A stretch of DNA of 64,000 nucleotides from Limanda limanda (lineage: Eukaryota; Chordata; Actinopteri; Pleuronectiformes; Pleuronectidae), in NCBI RefSeq assembly GCF_963576545.1, contig NC_083649.1:7721906-7785905 (forward strand), read 5' to 3'. This document shows, piece by piece, positions 1 through 19,373 of the stretch. The position numbers were made by a program, and so were the translations under genes. How positions within the stretch are numbered: the first letter of the stretch is position 1; each line of letters opens with the position of its first letter. The notes beneath the pieces are model-generated. The model was given only the letters and a program-made list of their open reading frames with translations, made no database searches and had not been told where the DNA came from.

Positions 1-1935
1 AGATTTTCTCCTCCATTATTAAAACAGTGTTCAGCCCATTTTGGGTTGTTTTTTTTTGTGCATGATGCGAGCTCTACCCAGGATTTACAACCAGGGTGGA
101 GGCTGAAAAGGAATCAGACCCGGGATAACGACACTGAACCAGGCTAACGTGGACAGATTTCTCTTGATCCATAGAAAGTTCTCATGTGCTGAATTTTTGG
201 AGCCAACTAAAGGCCTACAGATTGTCTAGTAGCTGATATTGCGTAGCATTAAAGGTGAAGGCCTATTCCATTAGAAAAGGTTATGAGAGAAATTATCATT
301 TATTTCTGTTTAATGTTTCCCTTCATCTTTTTCCCCAGTAAATCTTGGGAGATACATTATCAATCAATCCATCACATTTTATTTGTATAGCCCATATTCA
401 CAAATCACAATGCGTCTCATAGGGCTTTAACTTTAACGACATTAACGTTGGTATTGTTGACACATTTTCTTATTTTCCCCTCTGTATGGTTATAACTAAA
501 CTTAATTGCAATACTTTTTAATGAAAGGATAACCCAATATGTATTGGTGTTATGTTTTTGATATAATGGGATCTAGTCACATTTAAGTCCCGAGCATTGA
601 TAACTCATGCAGTATATCATATATACTGTTTGACTAACTTTTGAACTGTTTTTATTCTGCAGCAATACATCATTTACTTAATATTGTAGAGAAATCCAGG
701 AGTTAAGAGACATCATTGTTTTCAAAGAGGTCATGACTTGCTGTGTAGGTTGCCAGTTGAAAAAACAAATGTTTTTCCGGGCTGTTTGAATTTGTAATGA
801 CACATTGCTTTGTCATTTTCAACTGTCACGGTGTTGTTTAGCCGTACATATTGTCTAGTAGCTGATATTAAGTAGCATTAAAGGTGAAGGCCTATTCCAT
901 TAGAAAAGGTTATGAGAGAAATTATCCTTTATTTCTGTTTAATGTTTCCCATCATCTTTTTCCCAGTAAATCTTGTGAGATACATTAACGTCGGTATTGT
1001 TGACACATTTTCTTATTTTCCCCTCTGTATGGTAATAACTAAACTTAATTGCAATACTTTTTAATGAAAGGATAAACCAATATGTATTGGTGTTATGTTT
1101 TTGATATAATGTGATCTTCTAGTCACATTTAAGTCCCGAGCATTGATAACTCATGCAGTATATCTTATATACTGTTTGACTAACTTTTGAACTGTTTTTA
1201 TTCTGCAGCAATACATCTTTTACTTAATATTGTAGAGAAATCCAGGAGTTTAGAGACATCCTGGTTTTCAAAGTAGTCATGACTTGCTGTGTAGGTTGCC
1301 AGTTGAAAAAAACAAATGATTTTCCGGGCTGTTTGAATTTGTAATGAAACATTGCTTTGTCATTTTCAACTGTCACGGTGTTGTTTAGCCGTACATATTG
1401 TCTAGTAGCTGATATTAAGTAGCATTAAAGGTGAAGGCCTATTCCATTAGAAAAGGTTATGAGAGAAATTATCCTTTATTTCTGTTTAATGTTTCCCATC
1501 ATCTTTTTCCCAGTAAATCTTGTGAGATACATCAACGTCGGTATTGTTGACACATTTTCTTTTTTTCCCCTCTGTATGGTAATAACTAAACTTAATTGCA
1601 ATACTTTTTAATGAAAGGATAAACCAATATGTATTGGTGTTATGTTTTTGATATAATGTGATCTTCTAGTCACATTTAAGTCCCGAGCATTGATAACTCA
1701 TGCAGTATATCTTATATACTGTTTGACTAACTTTTGAACTGTTTTTATTCTGCAGCAAATCATCATTAACTTAATATTGTAGAGAAATCCAGGAGTTTAG
1801 AGACATCCTGGTTTTCAAAGTAGTCATGACTTGCTGTGTAGGTTGCCAGTTGAAAAAAAACAAATGATTTTCCGGGCTGTTTGAATTTGTAATCAAACAT
1901 TGCTTTGTCATTTTCAACTGTCACGGTGTTGTTTG
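1..1935. repeat. Three tandem copies of a ~547-bp unit
   Basis: The same non-coding unit occurs three times head to tail, at about 210-847, 848-1394 and 1395-1935. Copies 2 and 3 are offset by 547 bases and nearly identical; anchors such as ATTGTCTAGTAGCTGATATT, CATTGATAACTCATGCAGTA and TTCCGGGCTGTTTGAATTTG recur in the same order. Copy 1 is about 84 bases longer because of an insertion described separately. No convincing reading frame runs through the unit, so it looks like a recent local tandem duplication rather than a gene. The first ~200 bases of the window are unrecognised. Confidence 0.93.
360..444. mobile_element. 85-bp dispersed fish repeat inserted in tandem copy 1
   Basis: Copies 2 and 3 of the tandem array read straight through where copy 1 carries about 85 extra bases. 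The extra sequence contains TTTTATTTGTATAGCCCATA and CAAATCACAATGCGTCTCAT, which I recognise from memory as a very common teleost interspersed fragment. The hexamer ACATTA occurs just before it (354-359) and again at its right end (439-444), as expected of a target-site duplication. The parent element class is not established here. Confidence 0.8.
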
Positions 1936-4900
1936 GCCTGAAGGTCACCCCATGAGGAGGGGCATTGCTCAGCAGCTCCACACAAACTGAGCATGATGAC
2001 TGAAAGCTTGATGAGCTGCTTTCATTGCCCTTTATCTCCTGGTGTTTACGTTTATTGGCTCCTCTCCTGTAGCCAATGGTACTTTTTGTAGATCACTCCT
2101 GCTTTAAAAAATACATTAAAATAACACCAATACACTAGACATTTAAAAGAATTTGCATCGGCAATATTTATTAAGGTAGTTCCAATTCAAGACTTTAGGA
2201 TCCTCTTAAAAACAGCAATTTGGGGCTTATTTATCCTCTGGCTCTACTTCTAATCCTGATGCACAGTTAGGTGCCCCTCCAACTATTACTTTAATTATGT
2301 TTGTACAACCTATAAAATGACAAAGAATTTCTTCATTAATTGATTAGTTGCTCCACAGGTAGTCTGCAACAGTTTTAATTAAATTATTGTTTAAATCAAT
2401 TATTAAACATTTGTGGTTCCCGCTTCTCCAGTCTGAGGATCATTGTACATTAAATATGTTTGGGATCAACTGAACAACAAGACGTCCAAGCTCATCCCCT
2501 GGGGGTTTAAGAAACAGGACATTTTTGTATTAATGTTATAAGGATCCCACCGTTGCATTTACAAAGACATTTCTTCACATGTTCAGAGAATGTTACATAA
2601 ATGTAAAGCTTGAAAAGTGTTGTCTGTGTGGAGAATAGAGGTAGAGTCTGTCACATCACTGCTGTAGGCGATGCTTGTTTAACTGAACATGGCTCTGAGC
2701 TGAAGTAGAAAAAATATCCAGGGCCCCAAGCTAAGTCAGACAAACTTTTCACCTTTTATATTTCAGTGTGGTATCAGAACATTATGTAGTTCTTGAGTGA
2801 GCAGGAGAGGTATGCAAGTTGTATTTGTGTCCTGAGCGATGCAGTAAGAAGGGATCCTGCTCCATCTTATATTGGTTCTTTGAGAATGTTATCATCTGTT
2901 GAAATGTTTCACTCAAACCAATCGGCCTGGTTATTTAAATATTCTGACCGTTTTGAGTTCCAATAGTTTATTCATATCTACGTAAGAGCTGTTTGACAGT
3001 CAAAAAGTAAATAGATATCAGTGTTTTCTACAGCTGCATACTCCTCATTGAAACAAACACTGCTACAGGCTAAGAGTGCTGCACACTGCTCCACAATGAA
3101 GTAACTATGCAGAGCACAAAGTTAAGCTGAGCGGACACTGTACGATTTAAGCCCGTTTTTGTCCCATCTCTTTTTAGAGTCTTACGATTTTCAGCTGTGT
3201 CGTTTGCCGTTTTGCGATTTATTGCTCCCGAGTGATCTTCAGAATCTCCGATAAATTTCTCTGAGATGTCAGAAATTTTGGTCGGCCAACATCATCGTCT
3301 TGCACAGTTGAAGCAGAGCCACGAGTGGATTCCTCAAACTCGTGCCCTTTTTCCTGACTTCGCCTATGCTAAGTGAAGTGAAGTGAACTGAAGAAGCCGC
3401 TTGAATGAGAGATGAAACGTTTCACCTAATCACATAATGTAGCCTCTAATGGGCTTTCGTTTGATAACATGTATACACTGACACAGTGTGAGCAGTCAGG
3501 TCATGGCACTTTCAGCACTAACCTAAGCGTAATTCAAAATCAAACTGTTGGCCATCTAATCTGTGATGTTTTCAAAAGGCACCGTCTTGAATGACACATT
3601 TGAAAAGTTGTGACCTCATAATGGAACATAAAGCTTAATTCAATGTCGAAGTTCTGAACCAAACGTCACTAGGTAATGACCACCTGCATAGTTCACACAT
3701 CAACAGACACGTTTGTTATGAAAACAGTACAAACCCTCTGGCTGTCCTTTTCCTTTGGTAGAATCTTGTTTGTGTGTACAGGTGAATTCAAAGTCATCGT
3801 GACCTGTTCGGAGAAACGGACTGGGCCTTTAGACCATCAGACCGGTCATAAAGAAATGGCCTCTGCATTATGTCCTTTTGATAAACCTGACACATAGACA
3901 GGACCTTGAACCCTTCATAATTTATGACCCTGACACTAAGCAACGATAACAGCACATTTGCCTCTCAGTGCAATAACTGATGTAATAAATCTTAGTGTCG
4001 GAAATACAGACTTGAAAATGCTTTTACAAGATAACATTTTTATCTATTATTACATGTGTATCTCTCAAATACAGTAGGTGGCGGAGCTCAGGAGTCGAAG
4101 ACAGGTGCAGGAGCCACGGATTGTCTTGGTTATGTAATAGTTTGGAGGTTGGTCTGTTTGGTCAAATGGCTATTTTTGAAACACCGAGGGTGCTGCTCTG
4201 CTACAATCACTAGTGTCCTGTCAACTCAGAGCATTCATCACGTTGAGTTCTCTCTAGGACACTTGAGGTGCGGCCCTGGCTCAGTGTTTTCTGGCCCCTG
4301 CCGCTGCGATTCTTCCACTGGAAAGAAATGCCCTATCTGAAAAGTAGAAATACATGCAGAAAAAAATAACCAATCTGAAAATCAAGACTTGTCTCCAACA
4401 CCATTCTTTAATTTCTTGAAGCAGTGTTTTTTGTTTGGAAGCAGCAGCTGTCAATAGACAAAGAAATGAACAAGAACGATGCACCAGACAAAGATACAGA
4501 CAAGGGCACCTGCTGTTTAGGTTCTCTCCCAATGTCTGGGGTTAATCCTGTTAGCTACCGTCCAGTCCCTTTACATTGAACTGTCAGCTGTGAGGAGGAC
4601 TTGTGGTCTCTGAAACACACACACACAGACTGTAAATTGTCTGGTCTAGCCGCTAAGCTGCTTAGTGAAATTGTGGCCCCAGGTGCAGGTGCTGTGTGGA
4701 AGCTTAGGAAGTGATTCGTTATTAGTTTAGCGATCACTGAGGGGTGAGTTTTGATTTTGCAGCGTGTGATGTGGATCTCTGCTCTAGTATTGGGATGGTG
4801 GGATGATCAGATTGTCCCCAGAAGTCAGAATCAAATTATATTGTTTACAAAGGTTGGTAGAAACATAAACTGGACTTTTGCAACATCCACAGATCAAGAA

Positions 4901-5448
4901 GGTTGAGAATTCCTTATTCTACAAATATATTTTCTCGATGTGTGTGGAAATGTAGTAAAATCGGAGGCTGGAAAAGGGGTTTGAATTAGAGCTGGTTGAT
5001 ATGACTTCAAATCAATATCATGTTTAATTTAGGATTATTTTCTAACTAACACAAAGTCAACTTCAAGTCCTGTACATGTCCGTATAGCTTCTGATTGTGT
5101 TTTCTTGTTAACTTGTAGAGTGAGCTCAGGTACAGGCTACCCGGGCCACTGCAAAATGAACATAGCAGAAACCAGACAGTTCATGAATGCACGCATTGGG
5201 GGAAGTTTTAACAGAATTAACCGACATGAGCAAGATTAAGTCGTTGACAGGTTATAAATGTCGATTTCAATACATTTTTGGTAAATTAACGAGCCTTAGT
5301 CTGAAGATCCACGACAGAGCATCTAAAATAATGTCTTATAATTGTCTTTCAATACTAGAAAGTACACATACTTTCAGCTCTGTCACTTTTCTTGTATTTG
5401 TTTTAACTCACTCCTCTCTCTCTCTCCCTCTTCTCTTCTCTTCATCAG
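1936..5448. other. Gene-free stretch upstream of the first coding exon of pafah1b1
   Basis: No open frame here looks like an exon of a known family, and the short frames present have no coding-like composition or matching splice sites. The promoter and one or more non-coding first exons of pafah1b1 may lie here or further left, but I could not locate them. A short stretch near 3384-3423 resembles a repeat fragment common in fish (AGAAGCCGCTTGAATGAGAG); this is recalled, not searched. Confidence 0.5.
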
Positions 5449-5707
5449 GTGATGGGCACGTCTGATCAGTGAGTGAGATTTGGACCATTGTGAATACTCG
5501 TGGAGCCTTGACCCGACGGTTGATCGACAGCAGCACCTCCAGTTTAACTCCCCCCCTCGGTGGCCCCTCTTAACCACTGCTGAGTCTCTGAAGGAAGATA
5601 ATCCCAGAGGGACCAGAAACCTCGTCGTCACACACACTTCCTACCCAGACTCCCCCAGTACCTCACCTCACCCTCACCTCCCCAAGAGGGAGAGAACAGC
5701 AGCCACC
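5449..5707 (+). other. pafah1b1: pafah1b1 5' UTR part of first coding exon, with short uORF
   Basis: A pyrimidine-rich tract (CTCTCTCTCTCCCTCTTCTC) followed by TTCATCAG at 5441-5448 forms a strong splice acceptor. The transcript part from 5449 to 5707 has no LIS1 coding sequence and leads into the start codon at 5708. A six-codon upstream open frame starts at 5452 and stops before 5475. The upstream exon that splices to this acceptor was not identified. Confidence 0.75.
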
Positions 5708-11276
<5,569 letters not shown>

Positions 11277-12570
11277 GACCACGTCCGTCTCGTGCCCTGT
11301 CCTGCCTCCGACTCCCCCCCCCCCCACCCAAGCTCCAGAAGCAGTCCTAACACCCCACCCGACCCTCTCCCTTCTGTCCTGACACCCAGCCCAGCCCCTC
11401 ACCTCTCGCACTACAAACCATAGTTGACCATGGCGCTTTCCCTTCTCCCCGTCCCCTCCCCTCGCTCCCCTCTCCTTCCCCACTCCCCTACATCAGTCCA
11501 GCCCTATTAAGAAGACTATTGTCCTTTTATGTAAATTATTCTGGATGTAGGGTACGCTTAATAAATGTCACGCAATCTCTGACACATAAACACACTCAAA
11601 AGAATAAGAAGTATTCCTTGCATGGTGAAACAAAAAAAAAATTGTATACTGTTAAATTTGCCGAATTAGCATTCTGTTGTCATGACTTCCTGTCGGGTAA
11701 AAGGGTAAATATCCTTGTGTGCTGGCACAGGTGGATTTCAGGTAACTGACAGTGCACGGAAACCAATGGCACCCCACGTTGAAGGGGCTTAGGTTTATTT
11801 TGAGTTTTGTTTTACTCCATGCCTCCATTGTTGTGGTCTGCCACTGCACAGATGGTGATAGAGAAGATGTGTGGAAAGTCAGCGTAACAGAAAGAACGAG
11901 TGGAAGCTGTCCAGGAGGAGATGAGAATAAGTTGGAAGAAAAAAAAAGCGTTCAGCTTCCTAGTTGAATCACATGAGGTTCTGTGGGTGAGTGTATGTGT
12001 ACGTGTGCGTGTGTGTGTGTGTATACATGATGTGTGCGTGTGTCTGTGTATGTATGTGTGTGTGTGTTTGTATATTTTGACCGGAGAATCCCTCCACTGT
12101 CTCTGCTCTGATGGTCAGAGGAGAGAGAGAGAGAGGAGGCAAAGCTTCTCACCCACTTGTGTTCATTCATACGACTTCATCTCTTTTAACAAACTTGCTT
12201 TCTAGACACTCACAGGACCTTAATGATCCCTAAGCTGCTGAGAGCACAGGCACACACCCCCATAGCAAAAGTGTGTTTTACAGAGGAAAAAGTCTGCTCA
12301 CCTTTTATGAGATTTGTGTGTGTGTATGTCGCCCCGGAGAATCGCCCGGTGCCCTCTTGCTCGCTATCTCTGCCTTGTTAACCCATTGAGGGCTCCCTCA
12401 CGGGATTTTCATTCTGCTTTCTGTGGTGTCACTGCTCTTCTACACACACACACACACATACACATACACTCACAAAATGCACATACACCCACAGTAAAAG
12501 TTGTGTATCAATATATCTGGATGTCATTGTTTGCAACATAAAGAAATAAAATTCTGTAAATATAAGTTTG
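11277..12570 (+). other. pafah1b1: pafah1b1 3' UTR with two candidate poly(A) signals
   Basis: The stop codon is followed by a C-rich tract and then by AT-richer sequence with GT and CA runs. AATAAA occurs at 11560-11565 and again at 12545-12550, so the 3' UTR could be about 300 or 1,300 nt depending on the signal used. There is no coding evidence in this stretch. Confidence 0.6.
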
Positions 12571-14933
12571 ATCTATTTGTGTGGTTTCTTTGAGGGAAGG
12601 AGGTGAAATGAGATGAAGGTGACTTCTGGGAGTGAGACAGGATTCACCACCACAAAGTTTCATAGTGAGGTCAGATACTGCCGCACATTCGAGTCCAAAC
12701 CACATTAAACTTGAAGTAATGAAAGACAAACTTAACTAGTGAGAGAACATCTTGAATACAACTTAATTGCATCCATGTGGTGAAATTGTATTTTGTTTTT
12801 ATTCCCAAATGCTTCTCTCTAAAGCAGAAGATCCAGATTACCGTCCGACTATAGCCGTTGACTATTTGAATGCCTTGCAAATGTAAAACTGGAAACGGTG
12901 TGTTTAAGTAGAATCCTGTCTGCTCACTCTCCCTGTTCTGAAATGCAAATTTAAAACTGTCCCTTTGTGTGACAGGCGCACATGAACCCATATGAGCAGT
13001 TGAGAATGTAAACTAACAAAAGTACAGTTTGGTCCAGACAGAAAAGTCTGTTGCCAACAAAAGTAAGTGTTCAATTTGTTTTTGTTTTTTTAAAAGAAAT
13101 CTTGCTCTGATATTTGCAAATCATCAGGGTTTAGAAGAAATGGGTCAAAATATTGAAAGCTGCTGCTCCACAAAGCAAATATCATTTATGTATAAGTGTC
13201 TGGCTGTGAGGTTATTTCTGTCTCTTAGCATCTGTAGCATCTTCCCTCTGAGCATGAGGTCACACACTCACACTGTGTTCACTGTTTCTTACGCAGATAA
13301 AACCGGAACAGATCAGTCGTGGCCTGGAGCTGTTTGTTAATCAAAGATGAGTTGTGAGATGTGAAGGATGCGTTGCTTGTTCAGTGTCTTCTTGAGTCAA
13401 CGATAAAACAAGTTGTGACATTTATTCCCCTGGTGCAGCTCAGCGACTTCTACTGCGAGCTCCGACTGGGGAGGTGAATGCATCAGGAGGCAGCAGAGAC
13501 AGTTCAGGCCCCCTTATCAATTATGTACGGCACCCCAGCCTACTTCTGTGCTCACGCTCGCACCTGCTCAAGCACCCACGCGGCAATTACTCTTTTCTCT
13601 GAGCTCTGCGGTATCCTGGCAACAGTTGCCTGAACGGCGAGCGTGCATGCACCACACCTTGCTCCGTCCTGCTGGTCTGAGGGTGGAGAAACAGGGCGAG
13701 TGGTGGAGTCCAGGGCAAGGACAAACGCACACTCGTGGGTTGTTGTAGCAGAAGGACAGTGGCAACAAAAGGGAGCAGTAAGGTGGAATGAAGCTGGTGA
13801 GACAGACGTCTGCACCGAGAAGAGAGTTAATGAAAGGATAATAAACCTGTCTGAGTCTCAGCAGAGGAACTGGAGTAGAAACATTGGCCTACATCCGCCC
13901 GACACCACTCATGCCTCCTGCACACTTTTCCTTCTCATGCAAGCCTAAGACGGAAAAGGAGAGGAAGCTCACTATTTCATCTATTTGCCCTCAAGGTCAC
14001 CAAATTCTCCCTTTCTTTCTTCTCTAGTAAAACTGTCAATATAGATCTTAACGCAAAAGAAATGAAGTGAGAAGTGCTGCTCTGAGGTGTGAGTCTGCAT
14101 CGATTCAGATAAACCGGCAGGATGAGGAAGTGCTGAGAGGTTTCAAGGTCAACGTATGCAACAGAGCCGTCAGATGCATCAGTATCGATTCTCACAAGGG
14201 CCTGAACACTTCCATTCCAGCAGGCCAGCTCCTCCTTATCCACGTGTGCAGAGAAATACAGTTTCCAGTGCAGAACTTAGCTCAGACGGCTGCAGGGCCT
14301 GTGTTGATATATAGGTTTGTGTGTCATCCCACTATAGTTTACGTGACCAGCGTTCTAATCCCTGAAAAGCCTGAGGAAGACAATGAGGAGAGAGGTTTAG
14401 CTGCACTGGGATCCAGCATGTTGCAGGATGTGGCGCTCTCTGGTGGCAGCACGTGTGGTGGGGGGGTGGGATCCATGTCCCTATAAGGGCAAAAACCAGC
14501 CGCTTCCCTGCTCCGTGAGTAAGTGATCAGTGGTCACATGGAAGTCATGGAAAACAAAATGAGCCTGAGGATCTGAACAGAGGAGAGACTTGAATTGTTT
14601 TTTGTATTCGTTAGGACATGAAGTCCAAGAAGTCAGCAGTTGATTAGCTGTCAGTTCTGTCATCACTAAAACTCAATAGCATCTTTCTGTCCTCAGTGTG
14701 TCTGTGCTGACGTCCCCTTTGCTGTCTTCCGTCTGTCTTCATGTCCCTGTGTGTCTGTTTTCTATGTTTTTATAGACTGTGCATGCTTTATGTCTATGGT
14801 TCTACTTTGTATGTTTCAGTTAGTTTCAAACAAATCAGTGTAATGTTGTGTTTAGTCCATATTTCTTTTAACATTTAAGGTACATTATGTAGAAATTACA
14901 ATGATATTATCAATCATGTATTAAATGTAATTC
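12571..14933. other. Intergenic stretch, nothing recognised
   Basis: I see no exon-like reading frame, RNA gene or clear mobile element here. Frames at 13643-13948 and 14067-14486 are short, lack homology that I recognise and have no matching splice partners. In human, METTL16 lies between PAFAH1B1 and MNT; I found no METTL16-like coding sequence in this interval. Confidence 0.5.
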
Positions 14934-14937
14934 TTAA

Positions 14938-15904
14938 GGCCAATTTATGCTTCAGCGTATTTTGTAAAACGGATAGATAAGACCGCCCTATCCGTCGTGA
15001 AACGCCTTCTCCGAGTGCTTCGGACAGCTTTTCGTACAGGTCTGATTTTTCTAACTTCTCCGTGTTGTGTCGGAGACCCGACGGACAGCTCTTGGCTGTG
15101 ATTGGTCCGCGAACGACATCATTTCCGTATGACGTCATTTCCGTACGACGTCATTTCTGTTCGACGTCATTTCCGGACCTCTAACTTCCTGATTCACAAT
15201 AAACACATACACAGCTATGATTCTACGATTAGAACGTGACGTGTGTGTTAAGCCAGCGGAGTTGTCCGGCTGACGGTGGCTCGTTCGAGCACTGACGACA
15301 TGTGTGCACGGTCACAGACAGATAGAACGAGCTTTCATAACGGCGCTAGCATGCTAGGCTAGCCACCATGCTAACTGCGGTGGTAACAGTGCATAACCCC
15401 GCCGTCACGACTATAATTCCACTTCTATCATGACACTGTTTCTACAATACCGTCAGGTTAGAAGCAAACACTGAGTAGTAGTTAGTGTCGGGAGTCTGTG
15501 TGTGGAAGCTGGGGGAAGCTAGCTGGGAGGGGAGCTAGTGTGGCTACACGGAGCTTCAAGCTGTGGAATCAGCAACACAGTTCGGAAACAAGACCTGTGA
15601 ACCGCTGCGCTAAGAAACGATAACATCAGCATCTTGACCCGCTGGGTGTCACTTTATTTAGTTCTGTTAGTTGCCATGGTTCAGTGTGTGGGAGACAAGC
15701 TGACAGAGAAATATAAACACAAGTGGACTTCTTCTTCTGATAATTGGGGTAGGCTTCTCTGAGCTCGTCTTCCGTTGCGCCACCTATGGTTTTGGCAGTG
15801 AATTTTATTCGACGTACGTAGTCGGACAAGTAAAAATCAAAAAGACTCTTCGTCTCCCGCTGAGCCCTCTCCGAGAAATGGACACGTAGTAGTATATAAG
15901 AGCC
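14938..15904 (+). mobile_element. TTAA-flanked non-autonomous DNA element, copy A
   Basis: The element runs from GGCCAATTTATGCTTCAGCG at its left end to TATATAAGAGCC at its right end, flanked by TTAA (14934-14937) and TTTA (15905-15908). Its two ends are imperfect inverted repeats of each other. Large internal parts match copy B at 17570-18075 in reverse complement, including a block reading GTTGCGCCACCTATGG here. It contains a 16-bp unit repeated about four times near 15114-15176 (GACGTCATTTCCGT core). A 98-codon frame on the minus strand (15626-15922) overruns the element end and is unlikely to be a gene. TTAA flanks suggest a piggyBac-like or other TTAA-targeting family, but the termini are not typical enough to decide. 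Confidence 0.75.
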
Positions 15905-17371
15905 TTTAGGCTTTTTCAACATCTTGGTTGATTCCTCAGATGTTAGGTCATTGATCTTTTCTGGTGCATCCCTGGGGAGCCTGTGTGGCCCTGGAGAGGA
16001 AGTGCCTTTCTAGTTGTTGATGTATGAGTCTCTGTATTGCATTTTTTAAATGTAAGCAATATATTATAGAGGTGAACAGAATGAACAGGAATATTATATA
16101 GTTTGCTATTATTAGTCTGTCAATTTCATGCGTTTTGTTTTTTTAGGATAACTTTGAAACATCTGTCCAGGGGAAACAGATGAAACGCCACTTCTTGGCT
16201 GACTTTACAGCCAAGTCTGTCACTGCTTGATATATCAACTCAAACGTTGAATTGTTTATAGCTGTGGTTAAAGTAAGTCTTTTATCTTAGTGAAGGTTGA
16301 GAAAAGGAAGTACGTATCCAAGAAATGTAGATTTTCTACTTTTTACGAAAAGAAAATGACAAAGTGAGGATATGCTTCAGTCTCTGAGATGCTTGACATC
16401 CTTTGACATTAAGTAGAATTCTTCATTCACTGTTTGTTCTGATGTGAAATTACACTATTCATACTTTTACAATTTCCTCACATACAATACAAGCAAACTG
16501 TCCAAAGTTTGAAGGCAAATAATGGTGTTTTTCTTTTGTTCCTGCCTGTCGGGGAATCCACACACGGTTTCTCAAAGTCAGTTTCAGCTTTATACACTTC
16601 CTCTGTTTAAAGTCTCCTGTGTTGCATTCCTTCCCCTTTGTCTTTGCTCTGTAGATCACCACCAGTGATGCAGCACTTCTATCTGGGTCAGCCCGTCCCT
16701 GCCTCATGTCCCTCCCACCATCTCTGTCTCTCCAAGCCACCCCTCCTCCTCCTCCTCTTTTTCCTCTGTATATGCATACCTCCCAAAGGACGTTTTTTTT
16801 ATGCAGATCATGTGCTTACCATGTGCTGCAGCTCCGTCTTCCCTGCTCCCTCCCTCCCCCTCTGTTTGTGCCTCATTCATTTTCTCTCATGCATGCTGTC
16901 ATGGTATCTCAGCCTGTTGCAGAGTGACTCCCACCCTCACACACACACACACACACACACATGCACACACACTCACTCTAGCATTTGTCTCTTACCATCT
17001 TGAGCTTCTGGTTTCCTCTGACAAACTCAATTGTAGCATGCCAGTCTAGACAGTAATGGTGTTATTAGCGTGTGTACGTGCACGCAGCCCCCTATGGACC
17101 ACCGAGCTGCTGCTTTGATTGGCTGAGACTGTCAGATCCTGATGTGTCGGAGGATGTATACGACTCCAAGGCGTCCAATCGAAGACTGTTACCATGCAGC
17201 CACACATGCACTACATATGTGCATCTGTATACAGCGTGCAGGCAAACATGCTACTGGAACACAAACCATTAGTCACCTTCCAGATTTATTTATCCCCTGG
17301 GGGAAATATTGCATGAACCAGCACTGCTGTTACATCACATAGTACATATCATCGTATAATACTATACATAC

Positions 17372-17536
17372 ATATCCATCATTAGTCACTGCATACATCC
17401 ATCATTAGTCACTGCATACATCCATCATTAGTCACTGCATACATCCATCATTAGTCACTGCATACATCCATCATTAGTCACTGCATACATATCCATCATT
17501 AGTCACTGCATACATCCATCATTAGTCACAGCATAC
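17372..17536. repeat. 23-bp minisatellite, about seven copies
   Basis: The motif CATCATTAGTCACTGCATAC recurs about seven times with a period of 23 bases; one copy carries a two-base extension (CATATCC instead of CATCC). The units are directly adjacent with no spacers. Confidence 0.92.
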
Positions 17537-17569
17537 CATACACAATAAGAGAGGTAGACAAGGACTTAA

Positions 17570-18075
17570 GGCTCCATTATGCTTCTACGTATCCGTGTGG
17601 CGGAGAGGGACGCACGGATACCAGGGAGTCTTTTAGATTTTTGCTTCTCCGAAGACCCTCCGTCTGAAAACAATTCACCGCCAAACAGTAGGTGGCGCAA
17701 CGGAAGACAAGCTTGGAGAAGCCTACCTCACGAGTAATCAGAAGAAGTCCACACTGTTTATTTACTTACTGCCCACTTTCCTCACACACAGTGTAGGCTA
17801 CGATGGCAACTAAATAAAATAAAGTGACACCCAGCAGGTCAAAATGCTGATCTAATCGTTTCTTAGCGCAGCGGTTCCCCGGTCTTGTTTCCGAAACTGT
17901 GCTGCTAATCCCACAGCTTTAGGCTGCTTGAGGCTACATGTAGCTTGAAGCTACACGGAGCTAGCTAGCTTCCCCCCCAGCTAGCTTCAACCCCAGCTTC
18001 CACACACGCTCAGCAGGGACATATAGGGCGGTCCTATCTGTCCGTATCCAAAAAACGGAGTAGCATAAAGGAGCC
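17570..18075 (-). mobile_element. TTAA-flanked non-autonomous DNA element, copy B
   Basis: The element begins GGCTCCATTATGCTTCTACG and ends ACGGAGTAGCATAAAGGAGCC; the ends are inverted repeats, with TTAA on both sides (17566-17569 and 18076-18079). Internal sequence is the reverse complement of copy A at 14938-15904, for example TAGGTGGCGCAACGGAAGAC and AAAGTGACACCCAGCAGGTC. At 506 bp it is about half the length of copy A, so one is internally deleted relative to the other. No transposase frame remains. Confidence 0.85.
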
Positions 18076-18485
18076 TTAACATTCACTATGCGTACAAGGA
18101 GTTGTTAAAAAGAAAATCCTTGTGATGCAGTGAATCTATTTTTTTCAGTGTTAGAAAAGACAGCGAGGGAGTGAGGTGCAGTAAACTGGCAAAAAGAATA
18201 TAAGGGAATAAATTATTAGATGAATAACAATCAAGTATTTAATAATAAACGTACTCCTTTGGCTTGAATATATTTTACCAACAATAAAATCCAGATTAAT
18301 ACATAGAAAATATATTGTTCAGTGAGGAGATTAATTGATTTGTTACATTTCCCATGGATGATGTAATTATTGTTTTCAGAATATCCCTTTTCATCTATTA
18401 CCATTGTATCTGTCTTGCCTGTAGTCATTAATTTTGTTGTTGTGTTTTTCTCCATTAAGAAAGTTTACCTACTTCTGTTTTTGAA

Positions 18486-19299
<814 letters not shown>

Positions 19300-19373
19300 C
19301 ATTGTGTTGATGCAGTTGTATCTGTGATGCAGAGTTTTATCCTCATTAGTATTTCTCTGTCAACACTTTAGTA

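Noticed and set aside
15626..15922. 98-codon minus-strand frame inside DNA element A
   Set aside because: It extends past the element end, has no recognisable transposase motif, and the matching part of copy B is not open.
17372..17536. Regular 23-bp repeats resembling a CRISPR array
   Set aside because: The units are directly adjacent without unique spacers, in a vertebrate genome; this is a minisatellite.
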